This document shows, piece after piece, positions 5,780 to 6,926 of a stretch of DNA of 6,926 nt. The notes under the pieces were generated by a model. The model was not told the origin of the DNA and ran no database searches. It saw only the letters and a program-made list of their open reading frames with translations. This DNA comes from Cellvibrionaceae bacterium (GTDB taxonomy: Bacteria > Pseudomonadota > Gammaproteobacteria > Pseudomonadales > Cellvibrionaceae), in the NCBI GenBank assembly GCA_027012915.1, contig JALUYN010000607.1, positions 1 to 6,926 on the forward strand, written 5' to 3'. The translations under genes and the position numbers were made by a program. Every line of letters begins with the position of its first letter. The stretch's first letter is position 1.

Positions 5780-6926
5780 TCAAGCAGTTTCTATTTGTGA
5801 AACCTGCTCTTGTAATACAAAACGCTGAACCTTGCCCAAAGGATTGCGTGGCAATGCATCAAACACTTCCAAACGCTCAGGCACTTTTATTTTTGCCAAG
5901 CCTTTATCGGTTAGGAATGCCACCACATCATTGAGACTCGGTACTTCATCTTCAGACACGGGCACAATACAGGCACAGATTTTTTCGCCCAATAACGTAT
6001 CCGGGTAGGCACACACAGCCGCCTCTTTCGAACCAGGCAAACCTTCAAGCAGAACATCAATCTCCGTCGGCGATAATTTCATTCCACCGCGATTGATAAT
6101 GTCTTTACTGCGCCCGGCAATACGGTAGTAGCGATTGCCTTCGCCACAGATTTCCACAAGGTCTCCCGTAAGGAAAAAACCGTCGGCGGTAAATACGTCC
6201 TCGTTGTTGGTCGCGTAATATCCGTCAAACAATGTAGGACCTTTGACGACCAATTCACCGACGACACCGGGGTCAGTGATTTCAACACCGCTTTGCGGGC
6301 ACACCACTCTGGTTTCGATTGTGCGAGCAGCCTTCGCATCCCATTCGATACCGTCTGCGCCGAACCTCGGAAACATGGTGGCTCGAGTTTCCGGATCCGC
6401 AGCTACCTCTGGTTTCGAAAACAAGTTGATACCTTCGTTAGAACCGTAAAAGTTGACGATTTTCTTGCCGTACTGATTGTCAAAAGTATCAATCATCCAG
6501 GGCGCAAGAGGTGCAGAACCGGAACCGATAGAACGCAATGCCGAGAAATCAAATTGCGACCAAAGCGTCTGGTTCTTTGCCAACTGGTTGAGCATGGCTG
6601 GTGGCACAATTGTGAAGTTAATTTTTTCCTGCTGAATTTGTTGCAAAAACACCGGTGGATCAAATGGATGGTGTAATACCAAACTGCAACCGAGCAAAAC
6701 GAATGGATACAAAAAGGATCCCACCGAAGCCATATTGACCAGAGGAAAGGGGTTCAACAGTCTATCGCCAGCCTCATAATCACCCGCTTCAATGCAGTTG
6801 CGCGCCACCGTCATCCACATATTATGCGAACGGGGCACCCCTTTAGGCACCCCGGTAGTACCGGAGGTCCAGCAAATGCTCAGAATGCGATTGGCATTGA
6901 TCGGACTCTCTGCCACAAGGCGCTGT
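5780..6926 (-). CDS. Acyl-CoA synthetase (AMP-dependent ligase), 5' end outside window
   Basis: A class I adenylate-forming enzyme that would join a carboxylic acid to CoA through an acyl-AMP. The last 381 residues are present and the frame stays open to the right edge; a GTG at 6916 is internal and not a start. Numbering from the edge, the motifs run in order: P-loop TSGTTGVPKGVPRSH (20-34), FPLVNMASVG where many relatives have a His, acyl/AMP-binding YGSNEG (160-165), TGD (253-255), the hinge region RIAGRSKDIINRGGMKLSP (about 268-286) and the catalytic-lysine end PRNPLGKVQR with K365. Family members are around 500-550 residues, so roughly a third is missing, all before the P-loop. It is the first visible gene of the operon with the two thiolases, which fits activation of an acid before thiolytic steps. 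Substrate (fatty, aromatic or branched acid) cannot be read from motifs. Confidence 0.93.
   Translation of the reverse strand, partial: QRLVAESPINANRILSICWTSGTTGVPKGVPRSHNMWMTVARNCIEAGDYEAGDRLLNPFPLVNMASVGSFLYPFVLLGCSLVLHHPFDPPVFLQQIQQEKINFTIVPPAMLNQLAKNQTLWSQFDFSALRSIGSGSAPLAPWMIDTFDNQYGKKIVNFYGSNEGINLFSKPEVAADPETRATMFPRFGADGIEWDAKAARTIETRVVCPQSGVEITDPGVVGELVVKGPTLFDGYYATNNEDVFTADGFFLTGDLVEICGEGNRYYRIAGRSKDIINRGGMKLSPTEIDVLLEGLPGSKEAAVCAYPDTLLGEKICACIVPVSEDEVPSLNDVVAFLTDKGLAKIKVPERLEVFDALPRNPLGKVQRFVLQEQVSQIETA

Noticed and set aside
6914..6916. GTG as the true start of the acyl-CoA synthetase
   Set aside because: The frame stays open to the edge and the P-loop would then begin near residue 17, far too early for this family.

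Overview
The window looks like chromosomal DNA of a Gram-negative, probably marine, gammaproteobacterium. I infer this from Sec-type signal-peptide style, Shine-Dalgarno sites, tight operon spacing, moderate base composition and overall protein flavour; it resembles the Spongiibacteraceae/Halieaceae type, but the exact taxon is a guess. There are five complete or nearly complete genes and one gene start. No RNA genes, phage, IS or CRISPR signatures are visible.

Layout from left to right. At 1-184 (minus) is the start of a secreted metallo-beta-lactamase-fold protein that runs off the left edge. At 247-1248 (minus) is a YdjM/DUF457-type membrane-bound putative metal-dependent hydrolase with a soluble C-terminal extension. 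The 463-base gap at 1249-1711 separates the leftward genes from a rightward one and holds a 76-bp REP/MITE-like palindromic element with a decayed second half. At 1712-3169 (plus) is a carotenoid-oxygenase (RPE65/lignostilbene dioxygenase) family enzyme with all four iron-binding histidines. A strong hairpin terminator at 3188-3229 lies between this gene and the convergent operon.

From 6926 down to 3320 (minus) runs a compact three-gene operon: an acyl-CoA synthetase (5' end outside the window), an SCP2-type thiolase and a FadA/AtoB-like thiolase. The spacings are 28 nt and then a one-base TGATG stop/start overlap. The FadA-like thiolase has Ser where the usual second catalytic Cys sits.

How the genes may work together (inference): the operon has the parts to activate a carboxylic acid to its CoA thioester and to cleave or form C-C bonds thiolytically, as in beta-oxidation-like catabolism. 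The neighbouring carotenoid oxygenase could supply aldehydes or acids by splitting a C=C bond in a stilbene, phenylpropene or apocarotenoid substrate. The aldehyde dehydrogenase, hydratase and dehydrogenase steps are not in this window, so the link is a proposal and not a demonstrated pathway.
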